64,000 nucleotides of DNA from Apiosordaria backusii (GCA_030549205.1 JAUKTV010000020.1:186001-250000), one strand, 5' to 3'; positions 44,259-56,500 are shown, counted from the first letter of the stretch. Numbers and translations: made by a program. Notes: generated by a model from the letters alone, not told the origin.

Positions 44259-45871
44259 ATGCTTGCAATTGAGTAAGTCCAAATTCCATATCAACAACAC
44301 CCATTATATCGCTTGGCGCAAATACTGACGCGCGACCTCCTTCTCCCCACAGCTCTCTCTTCAGCGGCAGCTTTCTGGGTCAGCTGCGCAACATCGCACT
44401 TATGAAGACTACCTCACGCGACGCGGGCAGCTCGCCCCGTCGCATCACCACCGAACCCACCCCTCAAAACAGTCGCCCGGCACCTACTTCCCCCCCGGGA
44501 CCAATACACAGGTCCCAGCCGAAGCCGGCAAGCCCACGTCGTGGTCCGCGGCCCGGCACCCGCATCACACGTCCCGACCCAGGCTCACTGTACGACATCA
44601 TGCACGACAATGCAGGCACCTCCCTCTACGCCATGCCCATGTGCTGGACAAACCGGCACTCGGAACTCCTTGGCGTCCAGTTCGACAGACAAGCCACCAT
44701 TGAGAAGCCTGTCCCAAACCTTGACGGTAGATGGCTTGAGCCCTCTCACATGGCGCGCGTCTTGACCGCAGAGTTGCAGGTGCTCGTACGCGCAGACCCA
44801 TCGCCTACGGGTACCAAGGTCTTTTGCAAGAATCGCGCCATTAAACATGTCATGTCGACACTCTTCCCTCACACCTTGTCCAAGCCAAAGACCTCAGCCG
44901 AGCTCGACCTCTTCTTCGGCATGAAGGCTTTCCGAAAGGCGGTTCGTCTTCCCTGTGTCTGGAAGAGTGCTGCTAGCCGCGATGCTTCCTTCGATTCCAT
45001 GGCCACGCTGGATCCGTATACGCTTGGCAGATCCGATACCGAGTATGCGCCCAACCTTCCCATCCTGGCCTACGTCAACCGGTCGCAACTGGCTGCTATC
45101 CGCAAGAACCTTTTCCGCATCGCCTCTGGGCCCAACGGCACACCCAACGAGCCTGTCGCGCGGCTGCAGGCCTTGCGCTCCAAGCTCTTGATCCCGGCCA
45201 ATATCGATCACGACCCTTATATCGTTGCTACACTCCTGGCAATGGCGCAAGCGCACTTTTACCGTATACCCGCCTACAGTGGCAGGATGACCCCGAGTAG
45301 CTCGGCCAATGACAGCCAGAGCCAGAAAAGCCATGGTGTACGTTTGCGCATGCCACAGTTCCGTGACATCAAGGTTCAGCTCATCACCCACGACGAGGGC
45401 CAAGAGAGCGACCCTCATTTCATTGTCTACACCGCCGTCGTTACAGCTGCCTTCTTGGAGAGGTTCATGACCCCGCACAAGACCCCGTCTGTCAACGACA
45501 GCGAAGTTGGGCTCGGCATGAAAATTACCTACACGCCAGTCAAGGTCTGGCCTATCCTTGGTCTCAAGGAGCGTCTGGCCAAGGCACTCGGGCCTGAAAT
45601 TTCGGGCGTGTCGCCGTTTGACAATCCGGACTTCATTGACCTTCACGGCCCTCTCGTTGAGCCTGCGCCGGAGCAACTGCCTGTCTTTACCCACATCATC
45701 AGCCAGCGCAAGCTCAAGCGGCGGCGTGATAAGGAAAGACAGCCCCTGGAGGAGATGCTGAACAGCAGTTTTGAGGAGGAACCCCCCAGCTCGGACGACC
45801 GACCTGTACTGAGTCCGAGTGCTAAGAGGAGACGGACAGCACGGTCGGTTGGGACTCTGGAGGTTTGCTAG
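44259..45871 (+). CDS. Uncharacterised, probably nuclear fungal protein
   Basis: Exons 44259-44272 (14 bases) and 44353-45871 join to 510 residues; the short first exon (MLAI) followed by DSLFSGSFLGQLRNIALMK extends the frame upstream of the Met at 44402. The N-terminal 70 residues are Pro/Ser/Arg-rich; a folded part spans about 85-430 with blocks such as LYAMPMCWTNRHSELLGVQ, VRLPCVWKSA, IPANIDHDPYIVATLLAMAQ and HFIVYTAVVTAAFLERFM. The C-terminus has two basic clusters (KLKRRRDKERQ, SAKRRRTARS) that look like nuclear localisation signals, with acidic residues between. I do not recognise a domain. The regular composition over 1.5 kb and good splice sites make a real gene likely. Confidence 0.82.
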
Positions 45872-47030
45872 GAACGACCTTCCTAGCCTTTTACTTTTTT
45901 TTTTCCTTCTTTTCGCAGCATCATCACGACACTGAGTATGAATGACGGAACCAAAACGAAAAGGGAATGAGTGTTATGGAAACTGTAAATAATGAGGGAG
46001 CGTTTTTTTCTGATGGATTGTACATATGCTCATGGATACCCCCTTTGCTTTTTTATAGCAATGGTTGGAATACCTGGATAACGGCATAGACGCGCATTTC
46101 CGACGCGCGGTGGACATGACGAAGCATGATAGCAGGCAGGCGTTAACTGGAAGCATTATTTGGTTTGGAATTAGGGAGGTTTTGTAGATTTTTTACATCA
46201 TGGTATTCGCTGTAGGGCATGGGTGTACCAGCAATGGTTTGCCCTTGTTCCAGATGCAGCTTTGTTTTTCTCTACATGACAAGGGCGTTTCTTCCTGTGT
46301 GTGCTTCTCTCTTACTGCATCAAAACAAGCATGATGAATGAATGGTGGTTGAGGTAGAACGACCCCGCCATGATGTGGTTTGACAAGGATGGCTAAGACC
46401 AAGGATCCATTCGTCTGAAGCTGTCACCGTTGCGGCCCGTTGCAGATCCCTGCGCGCATCAATGGGATCTTGCAGCGGGAATGACATCAACTTTTTGACA
46501 GAAAAAGAAACGAGATGGAGCATGGACCACATTTTGTTCTGGATTTAAACTCGGTACACGGTTACAGTGTGAAAATAGCATGGAGACTGAAGAGAGACAA
46601 CATAGAGAGCAATCAACTGTTTACCTGTATGCTCAGGACGGGATTGTGAGTGAGCATGAGATAAGAGGTGATGAAAAGCCAACACTTGGCATGTGGAATT
46701 CCTGAGGTATCTCAGCTCTCTCATGATTCGCTGACAGCCTAGCATTACTGAGCCAAATTCAAGACGGCAATATTGAAAGCCCGCTAAACTCATCAACGTG
46801 AGAGAGTAAAACTAATTCCAAACCTCTCAAACCATGATTTCTACTCTTCGTCATTACCTACATCCCCAATCTCATGCTTAATAAGATGCGGTCAAACTCA
46901 AGTCACGACTCATTTCACCCCACGCAACATTACCCATATATGCAACGCAGATGATTTCTTCACCCAAGCCCTCGGGTAGATCCCTTTATTTGAATGTATC
47001 AATGGCATGATTGCGTACGAGACTAAATAA
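45872..47030. other. Spacer before tRNA-Glu gene
   Basis: No gene supported; the left part is the 3' flank of the previous gene, and the minus-strand frames show no family features. Confidence 0.5.
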
Positions 47031-47036
47031 AATAAT

Positions 47037-47042
47037 AAAAAA
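47037..47042 (-). terminator. RNA polymerase III terminator of tRNA-Glu(UUC)
   Basis: A run of six T on the minus strand begins four bases after the 3' end of the tRNA gene. Confidence 0.75.
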
Positions 47043-47046
47043 GAAT

Positions 47047-47154
47047 TTCCCACACCGGGAATTGAACCCGGGTCGCCAGGGGAGCTTCAAATCTCTTGAT
47101 GATGAATCAGGAGCGGGTGAAAACCTGGTATGCTAACCACTACACCATATGGGA
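47047..47154 (-). tRNA. tRNA-Glu (anticodon TTC) with a 36-base intron
   Basis: Acceptor stem TCCCATA/TGTGGGA, D-arm GGTGTAGTGGTTAGCAT, anticodon stem CCAGG/CCTGG with loop TTTTCAC (anticodon TTC at 47121-47119), and T-arm CCGGGTTCAATTCCCGG all fit. The intron (47117-47082) begins one base 3' of the anticodon, the standard eukaryotic position. Internal A and B boxes are intact. The mature length would be 72 bases before CCA addition. Confidence 0.93.
47082..47117 (-). other. Intron of tRNA-Glu(UUC)
   Basis: 36 bases interrupting the anticodon loop after position 37; its removal by tRNA splicing endonuclease gives a standard seven-base loop. Confidence 0.85.
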
Positions 47155-50100
47155 CTGGATTGGTGCTTTTTGATGGATAAAGTTGGGGGAAACTGCTTCG
47201 AAGAAGGTAGATGAATTGGAAGAGGAAGGGGCGCGGTGGTGTTGGTACTGGCGGGCAGGTTCTAAGGAAGGTATGTGGTGGTGGTTCCTTCTCTAGTGGT
47301 CCGAGAACACGATTCCGACTTCGGCTCGTCAGAAAATCACATACTATCAGAATCTTCCCTGAACTTAAGCAGACGTCTGGAAAAGAAGTGGAATCTGGAC
47401 TTGCCGTCCTGGCACCAAGGTCGTTTGGCAAGGTTCTTGCCCCAACCGTAGATGTCTGAAGTCCAAGACACTCATCACGAAAGGCTTTCCAGATTGGGCA
47501 CTTGGTTCATTTAAGGGTGTGAAGGGACTCATATCTGAAAATGGAAGTGGCTGAACGCGAAGTGAGAGATCGTCAGGGCAGAGTCCGTTCCAAGTTAGAT
47601 AGGTACCTACCTAATCTTTCCCGGTTAGTCATCTCTTCACATGCTGAAAACACACTCGCGGACATGGTCACATTTGGGTTGCTAATAAATTCAACAGTCA
47701 CTGTCATTTGTGGAAATCCGGGGAAGACTTGTACAGTACCTACACTACGTCCTTAGTGTAGACTGGTAGATGCGGGGTGCATTAGCTCTTTCTTTCGGTG
47801 ACAACTCCCTTCTCGCTGTTACCTCTGGGGAGCTGGGGGTCAGTATGGAGGAGGTCGTGATTTGGCTTGTGAAATGTACTGAGATGGTCCTTGACAGAAA
47901 CATAGGTAGCTTGTGGTATTTTCGTTGTTGTCTATCGTATTCTCTGTGCCAACTTCCCCTAGGTGTCTCGGGGTTCGGATGGCTTGATACAAACAACATG
48001 CTTCGGGCGTTTAATGTGCAACAAAAGGCCTTTGTTGACTTTAGGTTGACATCTACACCTCGGCAGCGTCTCGATGTTGGCATTGACATATGAAAGTTGG
48101 ATATTGACGTTGTATTGACTACCGGCGTCGGCCACCATCGGAGAATTTAAACAAGGAGAGCTGTAGCATAGTGTACTGTGTATAGGTGATTGGTGACTCT
48201 CTTACGGGTTCCTGATGAGCTTGGCTAGGCACTAGGGCTCCGCACTTGGGTTTCTCCAAAAAGGCAGGTCAGCACGACAGCGATAAGGGCTCTTCGTGTT
48301 CATTATCGGGGAACATGAGGAGCTCAAGATGGAAATGCGATTGGGTGGAAAATGCTCCGAGACTCGAGACTCGTACGAGCTGCCTAGCGCACAATGGTAC
48401 CGCAGGTAGTGCTGTGGACTTGGGATATCGGTGACTGTGTAGTGTGTAGTGGCCCTGGCATCTTGTACTCTCCGAGTCTCGGGCTTTTGTGTTGTATTTC
48501 CCGAATTGCCATCATGGATGAGTCGCTATGTTGGCCAACAGACCTGCTTTGCAACACCGTATCGGTAGGCACCCGACTCTGTTTTTCACCTTGAAGCTCG
48601 TCAGACATTGAACTCATGAACGGCTACGCCGGGTTACAGAGTACGGTAGGTTGGTAAAGAGATGTTGTTTCTGCCGTCATAAGCGCCAAGGAGCTATTCA
48701 TGGCTGACGGAGCGACGAGTGCCTTCTCCAGACCTGGATGGCGTCGGCTGTCGTAAACCAAAAAGGAAAAGAGCGCCGACTTCCCCGCAATAGCTTCCCC
48801 AGCTCTTCCACGACCCCACCCTAAGCGCAACTTCCCCAGATCCAGAGGGGACCTCACCTCAACTCCCGTCCCACGTTGCAGCAGGGACCAGGCGCTGGCA
48901 CATCTCGCACCAACTGTCCGACTCTTTCACTGTCGCGGGCACACGCATGGTGCTTGACAGGATAACCCTCGTGGGCAGCGCTCGCGGCGGTAAAAATAAC
49001 ATGAGTTTTTGGACCCTTTTTGTAAAACCATCTTAGTGATCCACTTTTACTCAACAGTTTCCCTGACCCTCACCACCATATCCTCGCTTCGTCGACCCCC
49101 CGGTGATTCAGGGCCGTCGCTCCAGAACCTGTTCTTTCCAAGGCTTCGACTGTGCTTGTATCCCACCACTATGTACTTTTACCCCTCACACGGAAACCGT
49201 TGCCAGCGCGAGTCCGGGTTGCGGGGAAATGCGACTTGATAGTGTCTTTCCTCTAGCGTACCGGCTAGTCGAGGGAATAGATCTATGTACAGCCTACGAT
49301 CTACCTTACCGCAATTTAGCTTTCTTTCCACCTACCCCCCCAAGCCGAGGTTTCTTTAGCGTCAGGCACCAAACGCTCCTTCACATGCTCGTTGTTTTCT
49401 GCCGTTTGAACATGGCTGACGACGGTATACCAGTGTTTTTGGACAGATTTCTGCGCCCTTCGGCCGTGTAGTTCTCTCGGGTTTCTCCTTGGCTATAATA
49501 CGCGTAAGAGACAGCGCTAGGTAGGCTCTCAGTGCTACCTTCCACCGCCCACCAGACCGCCAGATGACCATTGGCGTTTTCGGCCATTGTGATCCCCCCA
49601 CGACGGGGGATCGAACCAGCGGGGAGTTTTCATACCCAACCCCCAGAACCTCGCACCACAACCCCGGCCTTGAATGGCTGTTAGCGCAAGACCCCGGACA
49701 CAATACCTGGTACTTTCTCAGTCACTCACAGTGCACGAAAGAAACGAAAAGATGCCCGCGCTTAGCCCCCGACATGCCTTTTTGAAGGTGGAAATCACTT
49801 CTCTACAACTGGGAATGCCTTCAGGTGAGCTGGAAATACCTGTATTGGAAGGATGATGTTATAGTGAAAGGTGAGGATTTGGTTTTCTCTTGATGCCTCG
49901 CCTCGCAATCATTCATTGCCCGAAGTGTACAACACCAGAGCCGCCCAGAATGAAACCTCAAAACCAGATCGCTGCCCCTCGGTGCGGCACCGCAACGGCA
50001 GTCCCCCCGATGCTGCCCGCGGCCGCTTGCCCATCCTGTACATATCTCCTTGATGTCAGTCAGTCACCTGGCTTAGTGGAGACCATGTCTGCGTACATGG

Positions 50101-50392
50101 GAGCTTTTTCTGGGGAAACCCTGCCATGTCACCGTGACCCACGGTGGTGGAGTGTAGCAGGGCGGGTACACCACGCTCTTGTCGTTGAGATTGCCGGTGG
50201 ACACAACCTCAGAGGTTGTTGAACAGATGGATTATTACGAGAGCTATATAGATCTCATCCCTCGCCGCCCTCCTTCGTCATGAGAGGTCGTCAGCCAGGG
50301 AATCTCATCTTCTCCTCCCCATCCCTTCCTGCTCCTCCTCCTTGTCCGGTGCTGTCCTCAAGGTACTCACCGTCACATCTCCGGCAAACACC
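47155..50392. other. 3.2 kb gene-poor spacer
   Basis: No supported gene over 3.2 kb. Frames such as 47770-48093 (plus) have no family features. An inverted repeat GATCCCCC/GGGGGATC (49591-49612, 6-base loop) overlaps a B-box-like word on the minus strand but no tRNA fold can be drawn. The right end is the esterase promoter. Confidence 0.5.
50245..50250 (+). promoter_or_regulatory. TATA box of carboxylesterase gene
   Basis: TATATA lies 143 bases upstream of the ATG at 50393, followed by a C/T-rich leader. Confidence 0.5.
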
Positions 50393-52189
50393 ATGAAGGG
50401 CATCGCCACTCTTGTCGCCGCCGCCGCCCTCGTTGGCCAGGCATTCGCCGCCCCTCCTGAGCCTCCTACCCAGGTTCTCGAGAAGAGGGCCAGGCCCACT
50501 GTCGCCATCGCCCAGGGCAATGTTGTCGGTGTCACACGCATCAACACGGACGCCTTCAATGGCATTCCCTTCGCACAAGCCCCCGTTGGTCCTCTCCGCC
50601 TGAAGCCTCCCGTCAGAACCACTGCTTCCTTCGGCACATACGACGCTGGTGGTATTGCTGCCGCCTGCCCCCAGTTCTTGGCCGACACCGACTCGGAAGA
50701 CTTTCTTGCTAAGGTCATCGACACTGTCGTCAACACTGCTTTGTTTCAAAAGGCACTCAAGATCAGCGAGGACTGCCTAAACATCAATGTGATCCGTCCG
50801 GCCGGTACCAAGGCGGGCGACAAGCTACCTGTCTTGTTTTGGATCTACGGAGGTGGTTTCGAGGTACGTACCCCCCAAAATCTTTCATGTACCCAGTGTA
50901 ATTCTTCTGGCTCACACTTTGTACAGCTCGGCTGGAGCTCCATGTATGATGGAGGTCCGCTTGTCTCCAATGCTATGGCCGCCGGAAAGCCCTACGTGTT
51001 TGTTGCTGTCAACTACCGTGTGGGTGCCTTTGGTTTCATGCCCGGCAAGGAGGTTCTCCGGGATGGCTCTACCAACCTTGGCCATCTTGACCAGCGTATG
51101 GGTCTGGAGTGGGTTGCCGACAACATTGCTGCGTTCGGCGGTGACCCGGACAAGGTGACCATCTGGGGCGAGTCGGCCGGTGCCATCTCTGTCTGGAACC
51201 AGATGTCTCTCTACGACGGTAACATCAACTACAAGGGCAAGCCCCTGTTCCGCGGCGCCATCATGAACTCGGGCAGCATTGTCCCCGCTGACCCCGTCGA
51301 CTGCCCCAAGGGCCAGGAGATCTACGACACTGTGGTTGCTCGCTCCGGCTGCGGCGGTGCTGGTGACACCCTCAACTGCCTGCGCAACTTGCCGTATGAG
51401 ACCTTCCTCAAGGCCGCCAACTCTGTCCCGGCCGTCTTATCCTACAACTCCGTGGCTCTTTCTTACCTGCCCCGTCCTGACGGCGTTGCTCTGACTGACA
51501 GCGCTGATCGTCTTGTCAGGGCTGGCAAGTACGCCGCCGTGCCCATGATCATTGGCGATCAAGAGGACGAGGGCACCCTCTTCTCGCTCTTCCAGATGAA
51601 CGTCACCACCAGCAGCCGACTTGAAGACTATCTTAAGGGCTACTTCTTCCACGGCGCTACCACACAGCAAATCAAAGGTCTTGTCAGCCAGTACTCCCCT
51701 CTGATCTTAGCTGGTTCTCCTTTCGGCTCTGGTATCTTCAACGAGATCTACCCCGGCTTTAAGCGCCTTGCCGCTCTGCTCGGCGACATCGTCTTCACCC
51801 TCACCCGCCGTGTCTTTATTGAGTATGCCATTGCTGCCAACCCTAATGTGCCTGTCTGGTCGTACCTGGCCAGCTACAACGAGGGCACCCCAATTCTCGG
51901 CACATTCCACGGCAGCGATCTGTTGCAGGTGTTTTACGGCATCTTGCCCAACTACGCGAGCAAGAGCATCCAAAACTTTTACGCCAACTTTGTCTACAAT
52001 CTCGACCCTAATGATGCGTCCGGGGGCACCAGCGCCAAGAGCAAGGTGAATGAGAACTGGCCGACGTGGAATACCAAGGACAAGAGGCTCATCCAGTTCT
52101 TCAACAACCGCAATGGATATCTCAAGGATGACTTCCGTGAGGGGGCGAAGCAGTACATTGCCAGCAACATTGATGCTCTACACATTTAA
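50393..52189 (+). CDS. Secreted type-B carboxylesterase / lipase
   Basis: Hydrolyses carboxylic esters or lipids outside the cell. Exons 50393-50863 and 50927-52189 join to 577 residues. Signal peptide MKGIATLVAAAALVGQAFA, then LEKRA, a likely Kex2 site. The alpha/beta-hydrolase core shows FNGIPFAQAPVGPLRLKPP, EDCLNINVIRP, the oxyanion loop WIYGGGFE, VAVNYRVGAFGF and the nucleophile elbow WGESAGAIS (Ser near 240). The likely Glu is in DQEDEGTLFS and His in TFHGSDLLQVF. All are as in Geotrichum/Candida rugosa-type lipases. The intron of 63 bases is a multiple of three and has no stop, so an unspliced mRNA would carry 21 extra residues directly in the oxyanion loop. The start is the ATG giving the signal peptide. 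Confidence 0.93.
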   Translation: MKGIATLVAAAALVGQAFAAPPEPPTQVLEKRARPTVAIAQGNVVGVTRINTDAFNGIPFAQAPVGPLRLKPPVRTTASFGTYDAGGIAAACPQFLADTDSEDFLAKVIDTVVNTALFQKALKISEDCLNINVIRPAGTKAGDKLPVLFWIYGGGFEVRTPQNLSCTQCNSSGSHFVQLGWSSMYDGGPLVSNAMAAGKPYVFVAVNYRVGAFGFMPGKEVLRDGSTNLGHLDQRMGLEWVADNIAAFGGDPDKVTIWGESAGAISVWNQMSLYDGNINYKGKPLFRGAIMNSGSIVPADPVDCPKGQEIYDTVVARSGCGGAGDTLNCLRNLPYETFLKAANSVPAVLSYNSVALSYLPRPDGVALTDSADRLVRAGKYAAVPMIIGDQEDEGTLFSLFQMNVTTSSRLEDYLKGYFFHGATTQQIKGLVSQYSPLILAGSPFGSGIFNEIYPGFKRLAALLGDIVFTLTRRVFIEYAIAANPNVPVWSYLASYNEGTPILGTFHGSDLLQVFYGILPNYASKSIQNFYANFVYNLDPNDASGGTSAKSKVNENWPTWNTKDKRLIQFFNNRNGYLKDDFREGAKQYIASNIDALHI

Positions 52190-53683
52190 GTGTTGAGGCA
52201 TAGGCGGGCATGTTTTTTTTTTCTTTCTTTTTCCTTGCATTATTGGGAAGGTTATCATGATTCATGAATATTAGGGGACGAGGAAGGAGGCGGTAATATG
52301 ATCAGGCCACGCTTTAGCATAGTCTTGGCTGTGTGTCTGCTGCTGGGATTTGTGTCTCGGCAGGAGTGGAAATGAAGATTTGTTGACCAAGAACGATTGT
52401 GCCTTGCGCCGTTGTGATTTACTGTTTTGTAAAAGTACAAGTTGTTGCCAGGTAGGACACGAGGCCAAAACTGCAAATCTTGCGACTTGGTGTGTTCAAC
52501 ACTTATGTCTAAATGGGAAAGTAGCTTGGCATGGAAGGTACCTAAGGTAGTGTACGATAGATTGATATCATCACACCGTGTCAGTCCAGTCTAGTACCAG
52601 CCTGGCACTTGTGGCGGTTCGAACCCGAGCCGAAGCGTTCTGTCGTGTTTGCGAGCACCTGCATTTCCCTAAACGGGCGCTAGTTGGGAGTTTCGGTATG
52701 CCTCCGAGGCTCCGAGCAATTTATTTTGTGAGGTTTGGTACCGGCGGGTGTAAGAGGGAATGTCCAGTCTTTGCGTGGGGCATTTATCCGGTGTTGCCAC
52801 TCGCAATCCAGGCTCTAACCGAGCTTGATGTCTTTCTGCGGTGTTTGGCGAAAATCTAGGATTCATGAACCTTTAGTTTTTCCAATAAACACGTTTCTAT
52901 TTATTTTCCTGTGGAAAAAAGGTTGGGTGGTGTTCTGTCTAGTTGGGACTTTCAAGCCTAGGCTTAGGGGGCTGAAAAGGGGGGGCAGGCACATGCATTG
53001 AGCAATTTGACTGGCTCGGATGCACACAACTTCAGCGGGTTGTTGATGCAAGGCCCGGCAGAATAGATTGCCTTGCCCTCGGGGATTAAAAACAGTGGGA
53101 AGGGCATTGCTTAAAATAGTGTCTCGATAAAGTGGCCTTCTTGACCCTTAGTGAGACTTTTGCCATTTGGGGGAAAGCTGGACTGATTCTGTTTATTGCA
53201 ATGTGCAATGCTCTGGAATCAACTGGGAAGATTGAGTGTGTACACTCGCCACGTGCACCCTTTTGCTGTGGCATTGCCTTGCAAGGTGCCCGTAATATCA
53301 ACGGAGGTGCATTGCATCTCAGTGGGCAGACAATTGTGCATCGACATTTCTGGAACTGGGGATCAGATGTAACTGCTGGTGACTTTCTAGGGGGGAGACA
53401 ACCTGGAATTGGGGAAAGGGCCTCAAACGGTCCACTTCGGGGATATTAAACAGTACGCTGGTTGTGTTCTATTTAGGGAATCAATATAAATACCTATGAG
53501 CTCGGCCGTGGTCCCTTTACTACCTTGCTGCCCTCAAGTCACCTCGGTCTGTTGACATGCTCTGGGACTCCCGTTCTTTTCCTCGGTGCTGTTGCTTTCC
53601 TTGTTCCCTTTGTCGACCGTGTCTTTTTCTGTCATTGATTCTTTGCTACGCCCGAAACCAACAAACGAAAAAGTTCATTCAAC
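52190..53683. other. Spacer between esterase and sedolisin genes
   Basis: No supported gene. The frame 53132-53449 (plus) lacks recognisable features. Contains the sedolisin promoter. Confidence 0.5.
53485..53492 (+). promoter_or_regulatory. TATA box of sedolisin gene
   Basis: TATAAATA lies about 195 bases upstream of the ATG at 53684, with a pyrimidine-rich leader between them. Confidence 0.5.
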
Positions 53684-56318
53684 ATGCTCCTTCGATCGGT
53701 TCTTGTCAGCGTCGCTAGTATTCAGGGCTTGGTTCTTCAGGTTGAGGGTGGCCCGACCGCAGGAAGGGCAGGAAAGCCCCTGATCGTGCCAAGATCGCAT
53801 AATCTTCATGAACGACAGCATGATGGGCTACTTCAGGGTTGGGTAAAGAGGGATGTGGTGAAGGATGGTGTGACGCTGCCTGTGAGAATTGGGTTGAAGC
53901 AAGGCCTGGAGAAGGAGGAGCGTGCGCATAAGTTGTTGATGGACATGTATGTTGTCTCCGCAATCGTTCTGAAAATGGGCAAGAGCTGACATGAACACAA
54001 ATGGAACAGATCGGATCCGAAATCGCCGAACTACGGGAAGCACTTGACTGCGCGAGAGGTGGTGGACTTCTTTGCCCCAGCGACACAGGCAGTGGATGAG
54101 GTGAAGAAGTGGCTGAAGGCTTCAGGGGTGGAGGAAAAGAGACTGGGACTGTCGGGGAACAAGCAGGTTCGTTTTCAAGAACACACATTACTCGGAAGGC
54201 ATTCTAACAAGTACGCTCTACAGTGGATTCAGTTCGACGCGCCGGTTCAGGAGGTCGAAAAGCTGCTTTTTGCTAGGTTCCATGTCTATGAGCACCCAGA
54301 ATCAGGGGTGACGAACATTGCTTGTTCGGAGTCGGTGTTCCCTTTCCCAATGTCTTCCTTCAAGGTACCTTGTAATCTTGCTGACCTGGAGCTCAACAGA
54401 TATCATGTCCCCCACAATATCTCACATCACATCGATTACATTACCCCTGGCATCAAGCTAATGGCTGGTGGATATGACGAGAAAATCGTCAAGAGAATGG
54501 TGGGGCGCAGCGTCTGGTACGATAGTTGGTACGAGAAGGGAAGACGACCTAGTGACCGCAAGGGAAGAAAGAAGGGCGGTAAACACAAGCACAAAGGCAA
54601 AGGCAAGGGGAAGGGAAAGGGAGGATCAGGAGCGACAAGTACCACTAGCGTGTCTGCTCCTATTGCAACGAGTCCAGCCGGAAATGTTCAGCCGGACCAA
54701 GGTGAAAACGAGTTCGAGGTAACGGAAGGTTGTGATGTAGATATCACGCCTCAGTGTATCCGAGGTAGGCGCATGCTGTTTGACAAGAGAGGTGTAAAGC
54801 GGCTAACAAGTGATAGACCAGTACCAGATCCCAGCTGGGACAAAAGCGTCCAAAGGCAACGAGCTGGGTATTTTCCAGAGCTTGGCCCAACACTACAACC
54901 AACAGGATATGGACACTTATTGGAAATACGTCGCTCCATGGGTCCCAAAAGGAACACACCCTGAACTCAAGGCTATCAATGGGGCATATGGCCCAATTGA
55001 AGACCCCCAGTTAGCAGGTGAAGAGGCTAATCTTGATTTTCAGGTGGCCATTCCCTTGGTGTGGCCTCAAAAGACGGTCCTATTCCAGACAGATGATGAG
55101 TGGTATCAGCAGGATCAAACTCGGGCTGGTACAAAGTACCCCGGCTTCTTTAATAGTGAGCTTTCTCCGTTTTGTGGTTTCTGCAACCAAGTACTAACGG
55201 AGCAAAAGCCTTCTTCGACGCCATAGATGGTTCCTTTTGCACCATGACTGCCTTCAACCAGACCGGAAATTGCGTCGAAGATTCCTGCCGCGATCCCGAA
55301 TACCCGAACCCCAACAACGACAGATATGGATACCAAGGCGACTTGATGTGCGGCACCTATCGTCCCACCAACGTGATATCTATCTCCTATTCCGGCTTTG
55401 AGCACGCCTGGCCAGAGTCCTACATCCGCAGGCAGTGCATGGAAATATTGAAGCTCTCACTGCAAGGCGTCACTGTGGTTGAGTCTTCTGGTGACTATGG
55501 TGTTGGTGGAAGAAGGGAAGACCCCCAAGCGGGCTGTCTAGGACCGACTAGGGAGGTCTTCTCTCCGAGGATCATGGGCAATTGTCCCTATGTTTTGAGC
55601 GTGGGCGCCACACTAGTCAAGGCAGACCCCAAGAATCAAGGGAAGTTCATCGAGACAGCTACAGAGCGTTTTGCCTCTGGAGGAGGGTTTTCGAACGTCT
55701 TCATGAGGCCGCCCTGGCAGGAGAAGCATGTGGCTACATACCTGAAGCGGGCAAACATTACAGAGTTGGGATACAACCTGACTGCCACGGCTGCTTCCAC
55801 ACAGTGGGGATGGGACCCCAGTTTGTTGGGTAGCGTGCTGGGAAGGGAAAGAGGAAAGCGTTTCAACAAGGGAGGCAGGGGTTATCCCGATGTTTCCGCC
55901 ATTGGGGATAACTACAGGGTGGTTTTAAGAGGATATGCTGATAGCATGAGCGGGACCTCGGTCGCAGTGCCGGTTTGGGCTTCTATCCTCACTCTGATCA
56001 ACGAGGAGAGGCTGGCCCGGGGCAAGAGACCAGTTGGGTTCATCCATCAGGTTCTGGTGAGTGTTCTTATCAAAGGCTGAAGAGGCAAAGCTGACACGTG
56101 AGGCAGTACGATCATCCCGAAGTGTTCACAGACATTACTTCTGGATCGAACCCGGGGTGCGGAAGCAATGGTTTCCCGGTAAAGGAGGGTTGGGATCCAG
56201 TCACCGGACTTGGGTAAGTTTTACCGGCTCTTAACACTTTCTTGTCTGGGTTATGCTAACAAGCAATAGAACGCCAATTTATCCCAAGTTGTTGAAACTG
56301 TTTTTGAGCTTGCCTTGA
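53684..56318 (+). CDS. Sedolisin-type (S53) serine-carboxyl peptidase, tripeptidyl-peptidase-like
   Basis: Secreted acid protease. Seven exons (53684-53946, 54010-54166, 54224-54764, 54817-55155, 55209-56056, 56107-56213, 56270-56318) join in frame to 767 residues, longer than the usual 600-650. A hydrophobic N-terminus (MLLRSVLVSVASIQGLVLQ) is followed by the propeptide with SDPKSPNYGKHLTAREVVDFF. The catalytic domain holds GEEANLDFQ (E-x3-D pair), SSGDYGVGG (oxyanion Asp) and SGTSVAVPVWAS (nucleophile Ser); the end DITSGSNPGCGSNGF/GWDPVTGLGTP is the calcium-site region. A Lys/Gly-rich insert (about 246-277) separates pro and mature parts and explains the extra length. The 57-base intron 2 is readable in frame without stop. 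Confidence 0.92.
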
Positions 56319-56490
56319 TATTGTGCAGCATGGCGATGGAGTGAATGATTTGGCGTTCAGGATGAGGGCGTTACAGGCTTTGTTTTACCACTAAAATAAC
56401 AACGGTTGAAAAAACAAAATAAAAGTTTAATCTTGTTGAAGAGATGCATAATGGAACGGCTATGTGTGCATAAAAAGTAAAAGGTGCATG

Positions 56491-56496
56491 AAAAAA
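56491..56496 (-). terminator. RNA polymerase III terminator of tRNA-Glu(CUC)
   Basis: Six T on the minus strand, four bases after the tRNA 3' end. Confidence 0.75.
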
Positions 56497-56500
56497 GAGA

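Noticed and set aside
49591..49680. tRNA-like segment with a B-box-like word
   Set aside because: The T-stem cannot pair, and no acceptor or anticodon stem could be drawn on the minus strand.
52615..52630. B-box-like word GGTTCGAACCC
   Set aside because: No matching A box, acceptor stem or anticodon arm in the surrounding 90 bases.
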